Assembly: GCA_902556905.1 (NCBI GenBank)
Contig: CACDYK010000006.1
Location: 1 to 64,000, forward strand
Direction: 5' to 3'
Length of the DNA stretch: 64,000 bases
Source: an uncultured Pelagibacteraceae bacterium
GTDB taxonomy: Bacteria > Pseudomonadota > Alphaproteobacteria > Pelagibacterales > Pelagibacteraceae
This document shows positions 25,313 through 34,729 of the stretch, piece after piece (the stretch's first letter is position 1; the number at the start of each line of letters is the position of its first letter). A program made the translations under genes and the position numbers. The notes under the pieces were generated by a model, which was not told the origin of the DNA, did not search any database, and saw only the letters and a program-made list of their open reading frames with translations.

Positions 25313-26272
25313 ATGGGGCGAATGCCTAGACAAAATAATAATCCAAAAGGAATATTATACATCTTGTTAGCCATGATGGTTTTTTCAGTACAGGACGGAA
25401 TTATGAAACATATTTATAATTTTGTTTCACTTTATGAAGTTTACTTAGTTAGAACTGTAATAAGTTTTGTACTTATTCTAACATTTTTAATACTCACAAA
25501 AAAACCCATAGTATTTAAAAGTAAATATCCAGTTTTAACTTTTTTTCGTGTAATACTTTTTTTCTTTGGCTTTAGTTCTTTTTATATTTCTTTAACAGTA
25601 CTACCACTTGGCACTGCTACAGCTTTATTTTTTGTTACTCCATTTTTAATTACAATATTTGCTCATTTTTTTTTGAAAGAAGAAATAGGAATGAGAAGAT
25701 GGTCTGCTGTAGTTGTTGGATTTATTGGAGTTTATATAACTTTAAATCCTGATTTCAGTAATTTTAACTATTTAAGCTTACTGCCTATTTTATGTGCATT
25801 TTGTTATTCATTATCGATGATAATAATAAAAAAAACATCTGATAAAGATAGCGTTTATACACAAACATTTACATTTTACATTGGTGCAATAATTTTAAGT
25901 ATAATTTTTTATTTCATTATTGGAGATGGTCAATACAACACTTCAGATCATCCAGCTTCTCAATTTATATTTAGGGAATGGTTTGTTGATTTTAATAGTA
26001 GTATTCTTCTAATGAGTGTAACTGGAGTTACAGCTACCGTAGCTTTTCTTTTATTATTTACAGCTTATAGCATAGCTTCTCCATCTGTAATTTCACCTTT
26101 TGAATATTCAATATTATTTTGGTCACCATTATTAGGATGGTTATATTTTGATGAAATACCAACATTAAGTACCGTGATAGGAATTTTAATAATTGTATCA
26201 AGTGGTATTTATATTTTCATACGTGAAAAAGCTCAAGATCAATCTATAGCTACAGAAAAACCTCTTAGGTAA
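25313..26272 (+). CDS. DMT-superfamily (EamA) transporter
   Basis: The 319-residue protein has ten hydrophobic segments in two EamA repeats, with the first repeat ending GVYITLNPDF near 141 and the second ending in GILIIVSSGIYIF near 293. The family carries out export or uptake of small metabolites and amino acids. The start could be Met1 or Met4 (both ATG). Its stop is directly followed by the ATG of the oxygenase gene (TAAATG), so the two are coupled. Confidence 0.85.
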   Translation: MGRMPRQNNNPKGILYILLAMMVFSVQDGIMKHIYNFVSLYEVYLVRTVISFVLILTFLILTKKPIVFKSKYPVLTFFRVILFFFGFSSFYISLTVLPLGTATALFFVTPFLITIFAHFFLKEEIGMRRWSAVVVGFIGVYITLNPDFSNFNYLSLLPILCAFCYSLSMIIIKKTSDKDSVYTQTFTFYIGAIILSIIFYFIIGDGQYNTSDHPASQFIFREWFVDFNSSILLMSVTGVTATVAFLLLFTAYSIASPSVISPFEYSILFWSPLLGWLYFDEIPTLSTVIGILIIVSSGIYIFIREKAQDQSIATEKPLR

Positions 26273-27241
26273 ATGACAAAAAACATAATTCCTACTATTA
26301 ATATTTCATCTATAGTAAAAAATGGTTTTGACAATTCAAAATCAATTATAGCTATTAATAAAATTAGAAATGCTTGTATTGATATAGGTTTTTTTCAAAT
26401 TACAGGTCATGGTATAAGTCAAAAAGATATTAAAAATATTTGTAAAATTGGGAATAAATTTTTTAATTCATCTGAAAAAAATAAAAAAAAATTAGCTCCA
26501 AAAAAGTGGAATAAAAAAAATAAGAATACATACAGAGGCTATTTTCCAAATAGCGTTAATGGTAAAGAAGGATTGGATTTAGGTGATCTCAAAATAACAC
26601 CTCATAATTTAAAAAAATACAGATCTCCTTTTATAGAGTATCTGGATTTAAATAAATCTTTTGATAAATCTTCTATTGAAAGTCTGTCAAATTATTTTGA
26701 TGATATTTTTTCTTTAGGTGAAATATTGTTTAAAGGAATAATTAAGCTTTATAACAAAGATGATAGTATCAGTAATAGAGCTTTCTCAAGACTTAAAACT
26801 TTAAGTACATTAAGATTTAATTACTATCCTAATCAAACTAAACCAGTTGAAATTTCAAAACAAGATGGTGTAGCTCTTGGATGTGAAACGCATGTTGATA
26901 GTGGAGTTTTTACTGTTCTTTACCAAGATAAGAAAGGTGGTCTTCAAGTACAAAATAGAAAAAATAAAAAATGGTATGATGTGCCATTTAATAAAAAAGC
27001 TTTAGTGGTAAATACAGGAAGATCATTAGAGCTTTTAAGTAAAGGAAAGTTTAAAGCAACAAATCATAGAGTGTTATGGAACAAAAGTAAGAGATTATCT
27101 GTTCCCTTTTTTTTTGAACCCTCTTACGACTTTAAAATGAATAAATGTTTCCTAAATTCAAAAGAAAATTCAAAATCAGGGCAGATATATGAAAAATTTT
27201 TAAATCGATCTTTGATGAAATTTGTCGAATATCAACGGTAA
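26273..27241 (+). CDS. Isopenicillin N synthase-like 2-OG/Fe(II) oxygenase
   Basis: The 322-residue protein has an N-terminal DIOX_N region (NACIDIGFFQITGHGI near 38-53) and the catalytic HVD near residues 207-209 (ETHVDSGVFTVL), the distal His in KATNHRV near 263 and RLSVPFFFEP with the R-x-S 2-oxoglutarate site near 272. It is a plant-type/IPNS superfamily oxygenase; bacterial members oxidise amino acids, flavonoid-like or peptide substrates. The very lysine- and asparagine-rich sequence reflects the AT-rich genome. No biosynthetic cluster is nearby. Confidence 0.86.
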   Translation: MTKNIIPTINISSIVKNGFDNSKSIIAINKIRNACIDIGFFQITGHGISQKDIKNICKIGNKFFNSSEKNKKKLAPKKWNKKNKNTYRGYFPNSVNGKEGLDLGDLKITPHNLKKYRSPFIEYLDLNKSFDKSSIESLSNYFDDIFSLGEILFKGIIKLYNKDDSISNRAFSRLKTLSTLRFNYYPNQTKPVEISKQDGVALGCETHVDSGVFTVLYQDKKGGLQVQNRKNKKWYDVPFNKKALVVNTGRSLELLSKGKFKATNHRVLWNKSKRLSVPFFFEPSYDFKMNKCFLNSKENSKSGQIYEKFLNRSLMKFVEYQR

Positions 27242-27299
27242 TTCACATTAAGCCATTGAATATTTGTAATTACATTTTATAAACAATAAACAATTTTAA

Positions 27300-28451
27300 A
27301 TGTCTAAAGTATTTGATTTATTCATAATAGGTGGTGGTATAAACGGAGCAGGTATTGCAAGGGATGCTGCGGGCAGAGGTTTGTCTGTTTGTTTAGCTGA
27401 CAAAGGTGAGATTGGAGGAGCAACTTCTTCTTGGTCTACAAAATTAATTCATGGTGGCCTTCGGTATTTAGAAAATTATGAATTTAAATTAGTAAGAGAG
27501 TCTCTCATTGAAAGAGAAATAGTGTATAAAATTGCTAAACCTATTTCAAAACCAATTCCTTTTATTATACCTTATGTTGATAAAATTCGACCAGCCTGGT
27601 TAATTAAAATCGGTTTATTTCTATATGACAACTTAGGTGGCAAAAGCAATATACCAAAATCAAAAACTTTAGATCTTAAAAAAAAATTTCCAAACATTCT
27701 TAAAGAAAAATATAAAACTGGTTTTCAATATTTTGATATTCAAATTGATGATAAAAAATTAACAAAGTTAAATGTAAAAGATGCAAAAAGAAATAAAGCT
27801 AAAATACTAGAATACAATAAAGTAAAAAAAGCAGAAATTATTGATAATGAATGGGTCATTAGTCTTCAAAGTGGAAAAAAAATAAAATCAAAAGTTTTAA
27901 TAAATGCATCTGGTCCCTGGATAAATGAAACTTTAAAGAAAAATATAAAAATTAAATCTAAGAAAAAAATAAGACTAGTTAAGGGAAGTCATATAATTAC
28001 AAAAAAATTGTATAAAGCTAATATTGCTTTCACATTTCAAAATACTGATAAAAGAATAATATTTGTCATACCTTATAATAGAAAATTTTCATTAATAGGA
28101 ACTACAGAAGTAGAAGTTAAATCACCTGAAAATAAAGGGATATCAAAAACAGAAACTAAATATTTAATTAATTCAGTAAATAATTACTTAAATAAACAAA
28201 TTAGTACAAAAGATATTGTAGATACTTATTCAGGGATCAGACCTCTAATTGAAGATTTTAATACAGCTTCTAAAGTTACTAGAGATTATGTTTTTGATTT
28301 AAAGGTTATAAAAAAATTACCTTTATTGAATATTTACGGAGGAAAACTTACTACCTATAGAAAGCTGTCCGAAAAAGTCCTAATTGACCTTAAAAAGTTT
28401 TTACCTAAGACAAAAAAAGGACCTTGGACCTCAAAGAAAAAACTAATTTAA
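27300..28451 (+). CDS. glpD: FAD-dependent glycerol-3-phosphate dehydrogenase, C-terminally short
   Basis: The N-terminus LFIIGGGINGAGIARDAAGRG is the FAD dinucleotide motif, followed by SSWSTKLIHGGLRYLENYEF near 42-61, typical of GlpD. GGKLTTYRKLSEKVL near 350 is the last conserved block, and the chain stops shortly after the PWTS motif at 383 residues. Usual GlpD is about 500 residues, with a C-terminal DAO_C helical domain absent here. The next gene is on the opposite strand immediately after the stop, so no cryptic remainder exists. It should feed glycerol-3-phosphate electrons to quinone if still active. Confidence 0.85.
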   Translation: MSKVFDLFIIGGGINGAGIARDAAGRGLSVCLADKGEIGGATSSWSTKLIHGGLRYLENYEFKLVRESLIEREIVYKIAKPISKPIPFIIPYVDKIRPAWLIKIGLFLYDNLGGKSNIPKSKTLDLKKKFPNILKEKYKTGFQYFDIQIDDKKLTKLNVKDAKRNKAKILEYNKVKKAEIIDNEWVISLQSGKKIKSKVLINASGPWINETLKKNIKIKSKKKIRLVKGSHIITKKLYKANIAFTFQNTDKRIIFVIPYNRKFSLIGTTEVEVKSPENKGISKTETKYLINSVNNYLNKQISTKDIVDTYSGIRPLIEDFNTASKVTRDYVFDLKVIKKLPLLNIYGGKLTTYRKLSEKVLIDLKKFLPKTKKGPWTSKKKLI

Positions 28452-29249
28452 TTAATCATTTTTTTGATGCATTTGTAATGCTTCATTTCTGTATTTTTTT
28501 AAAGAATATAAATCAGTATCAAGGTAATTTTGATCTGAGATTTCATAATTTCCCCAAATTTTAAAATTAGCAACCAAAGACTCGTTAAACTCGTTGAGAT
28601 CTTTTACATTTAAATAATTATCCATATCAGTGACAATTTGATGGTCAGTATTAATTCCATATGCAAAATATGTACTTATATAATGCTCATCTTTAGAATA
28701 ATAAATGCTGTGAACACATGAAAAAAGATGATTATAACTTATATCATTTTCTGTAGTTGTATAAACTACTCTATCTTTATATCTAATCATGTCACCTGAA
28801 ATCCAATTTTTATACTCTTTTTTTTTTTCAGAAAAATTTAATCCCATTACTTCTTTAATAAACTGCTGTCTTAGTGAAGTACATTCTCCAATTTTAAATT
28901 TAGATTGAACAACTTTACGATTAAGACTCTTCACGGCAACAATATAATTTGATTTGTTATCTTTTTCGTAAATATAATAAGTATCCCAAAAATAATCTGG
29001 ACTTAGAATTTTAAAATCTTTGTAGGTTCCTCTATTTTTATAACCTAAATTAAAAATATTATTTGCAAAAATTCTTATATTTTTATCAAATTTTCTAATT
29101 CTGATATCTTTATTCTTCTCCTCTTCAGATATAATTAAATAATTGTTGATATTTTGATTTAGTTTTAATCCACCTAAATCCACAGCAAATAAACTTGAAG
29201 TATAAAATGAAATAATTAGTGAGTATGAAAATATTTTAAAATATCTCAC
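28452..29249 (-). CDS. Secreted hypothetical protein
   Basis: The 265-residue product has an N-terminal hydrophobic signal sequence (FSYSLIISFYTSSLFAVDLGG) with a plausible cleavage after SLFA. The mature region is rich in Tyr, Asp, Lys and Asn with two cysteines far apart, and I recognise no domain. It is coupled to the upstream membrane gene by a four-base overlap. A periplasmic or surface role is inferred from the signal only. Confidence 0.75.
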   Translation of the reverse strand: MRYFKIFSYSLIISFYTSSLFAVDLGGLKLNQNINNYLIISEEEKNKDIRIRKFDKNIRIFANNIFNLGYKNRGTYKDFKILSPDYFWDTYYIYEKDNKSNYIVAVKSLNRKVVQSKFKIGECTSLRQQFIKEVMGLNFSEKKKEYKNWISGDMIRYKDRVVYTTTENDISYNHLFSCVHSIYYSKDEHYISTYFAYGINTDHQIVTDMDNYLNVKDLNEFNESLVANFKIWGNYEISDQNYLDTDLYSLKKYRNEALQMHQKND

Positions 29250-29671
29250 CTAGAATTAATATATTTTCTGTTAAATGTTGAAACTATATCTGCTATTCTT
29301 GGATTTACTTTTTTAATTTGAGAGATAGACTCAATTACCATCATATCAGCTTGCGCAGGATCAATCATATCTTCAGACTCCATTAATCTTACTGAAAAAA
29401 TTAATGATCCTTCATTAAATAACACTCCTGCATTATTCGCATTTTCCTCTATACTCTCTTGCATAGAAATTTGCCTATCAATAAGAGATTTGTAATCGTT
29501 ATAAACTCTATCAACTTTTTCCTCTACTTTCATTAGTACCTCTTTTTGAGCTATTAGTTTATTTGCTGCTGTAGTTTTGAGATAAAAGCCTAAAAAAATT
29601 ATAAACGCTGATGCGATTACACATAAAAGTGTTATGGAATAATTTTTAATATTTTCTGACGAGTTTGCCAT
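29246..29671 (-). CDS. Hypothetical membrane-anchored protein
   Basis: The 141-residue protein has one transmembrane helix near the N-terminus (NYSITLLCVIASAFIIFLGFYL, about 10-31) and then a helical, probably coiled-coil stretch (LIAQKEVLMKVEEKVDRVYNDYKSLIDRQ). The remainder is predicted helical with no known motif. It overlaps the secreted protein gene by four bases and diverges from the monooxygenase operon. The pair has no identified function. Confidence 0.75.
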   Translation of the reverse strand: MANSSENIKNYSITLLCVIASAFIIFLGFYLKTTAANKLIAQKEVLMKVEEKVDRVYNDYKSLIDRQISMQESIEENANNAGVLFNEGSLIFSVRLMESEDMIDPAQADMMVIESISQIKKVNPRIADIVSTFNRKYINSR

Positions 29672-29767
29672 AATTTAAGCTAGCACAAATTGGTGTTTTT
29701 CAAAAGAAACTTTGATTTATTTTTTTCTAACAGAAACTATTAAAATATGATAAATTAATTTAATAAA

Positions 29768-29849
29768 GCGATACATAACTCGTCGTTAAAATCAAAGATT
29801 TACGAAAGTGGGATCGGTCGTCTTTAAATTAACTTTTAAAGGAGGCTTT
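29768..29849 (+). promoter_or_regulatory. Possible structured leader with strong ribosome binding site
   Basis: The 5' region of the monooxygenase gene is GC-richer than its surroundings (CGATACATAACTCGTCG, GAAAGTGGGATCGGTCG). A hairpin can be drawn at 29784-29804 with arms CGT..AAATC and GATTTACG. It ends in AAAGGAGG seven bases before the ATG at 29850, one of the strongest ribosome sites in the window. I cannot match it to a riboswitch class from memory. It may be an RNA element or only an ordinary leader. Confidence 0.35.
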
Positions 29850-31019
29850 ATGAAATTTGGTTATTTTTGCAATACCACAAACTGGACACACAAACCTTAC
29901 CACGAACTATTAGACGAAACTAGAGAGATTACTGAATATTGTGATCAGAACAAATGGAATTCTATTTGGTATACGGAACATCATTTTAACCATGAAGGAA
30001 TGGAGTCATTGACTAATCCATTAATGATGGGGGTTGATGCTGCGGCAAGAACTAATCAAATTCGAATTGGTCAGGCTTGCAACGTAATTACATTTCATAA
30101 TCCAATTAGAATGGCTGAAGATATTGCTTTATTAGACCAATTATCAAAGGGTAGAGTTGAAATCGGAATCGGGAGAGGGATTTATGGAAGAGAAGCTATA
30201 AATTTAAATAAAGAAGCAGACATGAAAGACCAGGCAAAAAACTTTAGGCTTTTTGAAGAAACATTAACTATTTTAAAAAAAGCCTGGAAAGAAAAATTTT
30301 TTAATCATAAAGGTGAATTTTATACATATCCAGCACCTGATTATGTGTGGCAACACGATATGAGTCCGCCAAATAAAGATTTAGTAAACCTTGAAACTAA
30401 TGTTATGGAAAACATAAGTGTTCTTCCAAAACCTTACCAAAAACCTTGTCCTCCTATTCATCAAGTTGTAGATGGAATTCGATCAATTGAATGGGCTGCA
30501 CAACAAGGTTTAAATATCATTATGTGGATACCAACAGTTAAAGCGTTAAAGATTAAATTTGAAGCTTTCAAGAATGCAAAATCTGAAGCTGAAAAAAGAA
30601 ACGTACCAATGGGTGAAGGAATTTCGCTTGTAAGAGATATGTTTGTTGCAGATACTATGGAAGAAGCCAAAGAAAAAGCTGGTGAACATATGGTAAACTA
30701 CATGAGATGGGTTTGTCACTGGAGAGGACTAGGAAATCATATGGATCCAGGTGAAGAATTACCTGTTACTAAAGGAAAGTTAGATTTACTTAGCTATGAT
30801 TTTTTACATAAACGAAATATGCTTTTTGGAACTCCAGAGTATGTAATTGATAAAATTCATGAATTAAAATCTGAATTAAACTTACAAAATTTACAAGTTT
30901 GGTCAAATTTTCCAGGTATAAAACATGAAGATTGTATGAAAAGCATAAAACTTTTTACTGAAAAAGTAATGCCTCACTTTAAAGATGATGCTGATACTGA
31001 AGTCAAAAAAGTTTCGTGA
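29850..31019 (+). CDS. Luciferase-like (LLM) flavin-dependent monooxygenase
   Basis: The ORF track begins at a GTG at 29808, but ATG 29850 is preceded by AAAGGAGGCTTT, so I use it (389 residues). MKFGYFCNTTNW, the YTEHHF segment near 37-42 and GRVEIGIGRGIYGREA near 95-110 are characteristic of bacterial luciferase-like oxidoreductases using FMNH2 and oxygen. A partner flavin reductase is not seen in the window. It overlaps or closely precedes an Xsc-like enzyme. An oxygenolytic step on a sulfonate, amine or thioether compound is possible. Confidence 0.87.
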   Translation: MKFGYFCNTTNWTHKPYHELLDETREITEYCDQNKWNSIWYTEHHFNHEGMESLTNPLMMGVDAAARTNQIRIGQACNVITFHNPIRMAEDIALLDQLSKGRVEIGIGRGIYGREAINLNKEADMKDQAKNFRLFEETLTILKKAWKEKFFNHKGEFYTYPAPDYVWQHDMSPPNKDLVNLETNVMENISVLPKPYQKPCPPIHQVVDGIRSIEWAAQQGLNIIMWIPTVKALKIKFEAFKNAKSEAEKRNVPMGEGISLVRDMFVADTMEEAKEKAGEHMVNYMRWVCHWRGLGNHMDPGEELPVTKGKLDLLSYDFLHKRNMLFGTPEYVIDKIHELKSELNLQNLQVWSNFPGIKHEDCMKSIKLFTEKVMPHFKDDADTEVKKVS

Positions 31020-31036
31020 TCAAACCCCATAGGAAA

Positions 31037-32716
31037 ATGACTGGTGGTGAAGCTGCCGTTATATCATTAAAGAAAGAAAAAGTTGATCATGTCTTTGGTC
31101 TTATTGGTTCTGCTACAATGGAGATGTTTGATGCTCTTTACCATGAAAAAAATATAAAATTTATTGGAGTAAGAGATGAAAGAACAGGCACTCATATGGC
31201 TGACGGGTATGCAAGAGCCTCAAATAAACCAGGTGTTATAATAGCTGGACAAAATGGACCTGGAGCTACTAACTTAGTTACTGGTGTTGCTCAAGCAAAA
31301 GCTGCTTTTTCACCTGTAATTGCAATTGCTGGGTCTTATTCTACAAAAGATAAAATGGAAGATGCATTTCAGGGTCTTGATCAGCAATCTTTATTTACTC
31401 CGATTACAAAGAAAACCTGGACTGTTAAAAATTCAAAAATAATACCTAATATTATGAGTGATGCTTTTAGCCTTGCAATGAAACCCAGAAGAGGTCCAGT
31501 TTGCGTTAATCTACCAAGAAATATTTTAGCAGCAACAAATACCTATAAAATCAATACTAATAAACCCTCTTTTGAAAGCGAGAGCAGTCTTAAAGGTAAA
31601 AACGAAAAAATAAAAAAAGCTGCAAAAATTATAAATCAAGCAAGTCAATTTGTAATAATTGCTGGTGGTGGGATTAAACATACCGCTAAATATAAAGAAG
31701 TAATCAAACTTGCTGAATTGTTAAATGCACCAATTGTAACAGCAGCTGGCCATGGCGATGCCATTCCATTTAATCATAAACTAAATGCAGGACAGATGGG
31801 ACCCCGTGGAAATCCTGTTGCATCAAGACTTGTTAAAGAAGCAGATGTCATTTTAGCAATTGGGACTAGATTAGGTTTTAACTCTACTTTTTACTCTTAT
31901 GACAACATAAATAAAAAAGCAAAAATTATTCAAATTGAAATTGAAAACAAAATGCTTGGAAAATATTTTCCAATAGTTGTTGGAATTAATGCTGATGCAG
32001 CCACCGCTACCAATCAGATATACAATGAAATTAAAAAACAGAAAATTAAATTAGATATAAATAATTGGACAAACTCATATTTAAAAGAAAGAAAAGATTA
32101 TTTAAGTAACAGAGATAGAGATAATCTTGGAAAAAACTTCCCTATTCAACCAAAAGGGTTATTTAAACAATTAAGAAAAGCTCTACCAAGAGATAATGCT
32201 ATTACTTTAGATGCGGGAACACTTTGTTTACAAGCAACAGATGCTCTAGAATATTATAATCCACCTTCATTATTTACACCGTTAGACTTTGGATTGGTGG
32301 GTTTTTCATTTGCATGCGGTCTTGGTGTTAAAATTGCAAAACCTAAAAAAACTGTTGTCAGCTTGATGGGCGATGGTGGTTTTGGCATGACTATATCTGA
32401 ATTAAGCACTGCTGTTGAATATGGAATAAATACAACAACTATTGTAATGAATAATCAAAGTTGGGGGGCAGAAAAAGCTTACCAAAAAGATTTTTTTGGA
32501 AAAAGATATTTGGGTGCAGATATTACTAGCCCTTCATTTGATAAAGTTGCAGAATTATATGGTGCAAAAGGGTTTAAGGTTAAAAAAATTTCTGAAGTAA
32601 ATGAGGCTGTTAGAGCAGCTATTAAATCTAATAAACCTGCAGTAGTTGATGTTGATGTGGATCCTAGTGCATTATATAGTTTTAGAAGAGATAGTTTTAA
32701 ACATAGGCAAAAATAA
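31037..32716 (+). CDS. ThDP-dependent enzyme, Xsc/acetolactate synthase-like
   Basis: A GTG at 31016 is possible, but the ATG at 31037 has AGGAAA before it and matches the family start (MTGGEAAVISLKKEKVDHVFGLIG). The chain has the N-terminal pyrimidine-binding part with Glu-type core (DERTGTHMADGYARA), a middle domain and the ThDP motif MGDGGFGMTISELSTAV to NNQSWGAEKAYQKDF near 440-490. The WGAEK-x-x-Q-x-DF stretch resembles sulfoacetaldehyde acetyltransferase (Xsc) more than acetolactate synthase. The reaction is therefore uncertain: C-C ligation, decarboxylation, or desulfonation to acetyl phosphate. Confidence 0.8.
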   Translation: MTGGEAAVISLKKEKVDHVFGLIGSATMEMFDALYHEKNIKFIGVRDERTGTHMADGYARASNKPGVIIAGQNGPGATNLVTGVAQAKAAFSPVIAIAGSYSTKDKMEDAFQGLDQQSLFTPITKKTWTVKNSKIIPNIMSDAFSLAMKPRRGPVCVNLPRNILAATNTYKINTNKPSFESESSLKGKNEKIKKAAKIINQASQFVIIAGGGIKHTAKYKEVIKLAELLNAPIVTAAGHGDAIPFNHKLNAGQMGPRGNPVASRLVKEADVILAIGTRLGFNSTFYSYDNINKKAKIIQIEIENKMLGKYFPIVVGINADAATATNQIYNEIKKQKIKLDINNWTNSYLKERKDYLSNRDRDNLGKNFPIQPKGLFKQLRKALPRDNAITLDAGTLCLQATDALEYYNPPSLFTPLDFGLVGFSFACGLGVKIAKPKKTVVSLMGDGGFGMTISELSTAVEYGINTTTIVMNNQSWGAEKAYQKDFFGKRYLGADITSPSFDKVAELYGAKGFKVKKISEVNEAVRAAIKSNKPAVVDVDVDPSALYSFRRDSFKHRQK

Positions 32717-33346
32717 ATGTCACAAAAAGATATTGGTAATAAAATTCCAATTTATAAATTAAAAGCAGGTAAGGAAGTTGAAGATTATTATGACGAATGG
32801 ACTGTTGAAAATAAATATGACAAGGATATGGTTGATTGGAAATATTCTGGACCTCAAGAAACTGTAGACCTTTTTAACAAACATGTTCCCAACAAAGATA
32901 TAAAAATTTTAGATGCAGGTTGTGGGACTGGTTTAGTAGGTATTGAGCTAAAAAAACATGGTTTTAAAAACTTTGATGGAGCTGATTTTTCACAAAAAAT
33001 GCTAGATTTGATACCAGAGAATATTTATCAAAATTTATTCAAAATCGATCTTAATAAAAAAGTTGATATAAAAGATGATGCTTATGATGGGATAACCTGT
33101 GTTGGTACTTTTACATTTGGTCACGTTAACCCTCCAGCTTTAGATGAAATGGTAAGAATTTGTAAAACAAGATCATTTATTTGTTTTACAATTAATCTAG
33201 GTATTTATGAAGAATATGGATTTGACAAAAAGATCAAAGAATTAGAAGATAAGAATTCTTGGAAAATAATTGAATTCTTTAAATCAAATTATATTGCAAG
33301 CAAAGGGGTAAATGCTTGGTTAGTATTAGCTCAAGTAACAAAATAA
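32717..33346 (+). CDS. Class I SAM-dependent methyltransferase
   Basis: The 209-residue protein has the SAM-binding motif ILDAGCGTGLVGIEL near 70-84 and the acidic loop DGADFSQKML near 94-103. It starts on the base following the upstream stop, so it is coupled. The C-terminal substrate part is not recognisable. The methylated molecule is unknown; the operon suggests a small catabolic intermediate or a detoxification step. Confidence 0.83.
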   Translation: MSQKDIGNKIPIYKLKAGKEVEDYYDEWTVENKYDKDMVDWKYSGPQETVDLFNKHVPNKDIKILDAGCGTGLVGIELKKHGFKNFDGADFSQKMLDLIPENIYQNLFKIDLNKKVDIKDDAYDGITCVGTFTFGHVNPPALDEMVRICKTRSFICFTINLGIYEEYGFDKKIKELEDKNSWKIIEFFKSNYIASKGVNAWLVLAQVTK

Positions 33347-33352
33347 AAAATT

Positions 33353-33940
33353 ATGGATATTAACTTAAGAAAATTTACAAAATTTGTTGATAAAACTTTC
33401 ATAGAAGGTGGCAAAAAAGCTAAAGAACCAGTTTTGTTAGTTTCGGTTGCAGCTGTATTTAAAAACCCTTGGAATGGAAAAGGTTTTGTTGAAGATTTAA
33501 GACCTATAATTTTAGATTTAGCACCTAAGCTCGGTGATTTATTGGTGCCGGAACTAATTAAAGAAATTGGATCTCCAGAAAAAATATTAGCGTATGGTAA
33601 AGCAGGAGTAGTTGGTTTAAATGGAGAAATAGAACATGCTTCAGCTTTTATCCATACATTAAGATTTGGTAATAAATTTAGAGATGCTGTTGGTGGAACT
33701 TCTTATTTAAGTTTTACAAATACTAGAGGACCAGCTGGATCTAAAATTTCAATTCCAATGATGCACAAAACAGACTCTGGATTGCGTCCGTATTATTTAA
33801 CGCACGAATTCACGATACATGATGCTCCATTTGACGATGAAATTGTTATAGCTATTGGGGGAGCTTCAAGTGGAAGAGCTCATGCGAGAACTGGTGATAG
33901 ATATCAAGATATGAAAGAAATGGGTATTGAGCCTAAGTAA
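33353..33940 (+). CDS. Amino acid synthesis family protein (PF06684/DUF1185-like)
   Basis: The 195-residue protein carries KEPVLLVSVAAVFKNPW near 24-40, the GEIEHASAFIHTLRFGNKFRDAVGG block near 91-115 and the C-terminal IGGASSGRAHARTGDR near 169-184. These match the PF06684 family whose members occur with LLM monooxygenases and hydrolases in proteobacterial catabolic clusters. The biochemical role is not established. It sits between the methyltransferase and an alpha/beta hydrolase with six-base spacers. Confidence 0.82.
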   Translation: MDINLRKFTKFVDKTFIEGGKKAKEPVLLVSVAAVFKNPWNGKGFVEDLRPIILDLAPKLGDLLVPELIKEIGSPEKILAYGKAGVVGLNGEIEHASAFIHTLRFGNKFRDAVGGTSYLSFTNTRGPAGSKISIPMMHKTDSGLRPYYLTHEFTIHDAPFDDEIVIAIGGASSGRAHARTGDRYQDMKEMGIEPK

Positions 33941-33946
33941 TATTTG

Positions 33947-34729
33947 ATGACAACTGGGAATACTGCATCAGGTACTTTTTATATCTTCAATAAAAAAGAG
34001 CAATCAATCCCAATAGTTTTTATTCATGGTGTTGGTTTAACTTATGAAATCTGGCAACCACAATTAAATTTTTTTAAAAATTATTCTAATCTTTCATATG
34101 ATATTCTTGGTCATGGAAAGTCATCTTTAACAAAACAAAATATAAGTTTTGATGATTTTTCAGAACAACTTATAGAGTTAATTGATGAACTTAAGATTGA
34201 AAAAATTCATTTAGTTGGTTTTTCAATTGGATCTTTAATAGCTAGAAATTTTGCAATTAAATATGGTGATCGATTACAATCATTAATTCTTTTAGGTTCG
34301 ATATACAAACGATCTGAACAACAACAAAAAATAGTTAATGAAAGATTTGATCAAGCTAAAAAAGAATTAAAACTCTCAAGACAAGCGTTGAAAAGATGGT
34401 TTACAGACAAATATTTAGAAAATAACCCTGACACTTATGAAAAAATTAGTTCAATTTTATCTGCAAATAATATGGCTAATTTTTTAAAAGTTTATGAGTT
34501 ATTTGTTAGACATAAAAATGATGAAGACTTTAAAAAAATCTATTGCAAAACCTTAGTAATGACTGGAGAAAATGATATTGGGTCTACAATTGAAATGTCA
34601 CAACAGTTAAACAACATAATTAAAAATAGTGAACTAAAGATCATCAAAGATGGCAAACATCTTTGTGGTATTGAGTGTGCAGATGATATAAATTTAGCAA
34701 TCAAAAAATTTGTAGACAAAAATGACTAA
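33947..34729 (+). CDS. Alpha/beta hydrolase
   Basis: The track starts at a TTG (33944), but the next codon is ATG, which I use. The 260-residue protein has the oxyanion segment FIHGVGLTYEIWQPQL near 24-39, nucleophile elbow GFSIGSLIA near 95-103, acid in MTGENDIGS near 209 and final His in DGKHLCGIE near 237. It resembles PcaD-type lactone or ester hydrolases. It overlaps the aldehyde dehydrogenase gene by eight bases. Predicted to hydrolyse an ester or lactone intermediate of this cluster. Confidence 0.87.
   Translation: MTTGNTASGTFYIFNKKEQSIPIVFIHGVGLTYEIWQPQLNFFKNYSNLSYDILGHGKSSLTKQNISFDDFSEQLIELIDELKIEKIHLVGFSIGSLIARNFAIKYGDRLQSLILLGSIYKRSEQQQKIVNERFDQAKKELKLSRQALKRWFTDKYLENNPDTYEKISSILSANNMANFLKVYELFVRHKNDEDFKKIYCKTLVMTGENDIGSTIEMSQQLNNIIKNSELKIIKDGKHLCGIECADDINLAIKKFVDKND

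Noticed and set aside
29808-29849. GTG start giving a 14-residue leader for the monooxygenase
   Set aside because: The ATG at 29850 has a near-perfect ribosome site and the family starts there; the leader would be coded by the putative RNA element.
29768-29849. SAM-II or SAM-V riboswitch before the monooxygenase
   Set aside because: I cannot match the conserved cores of these classes and the downstream genes are not methionine-pathway genes.
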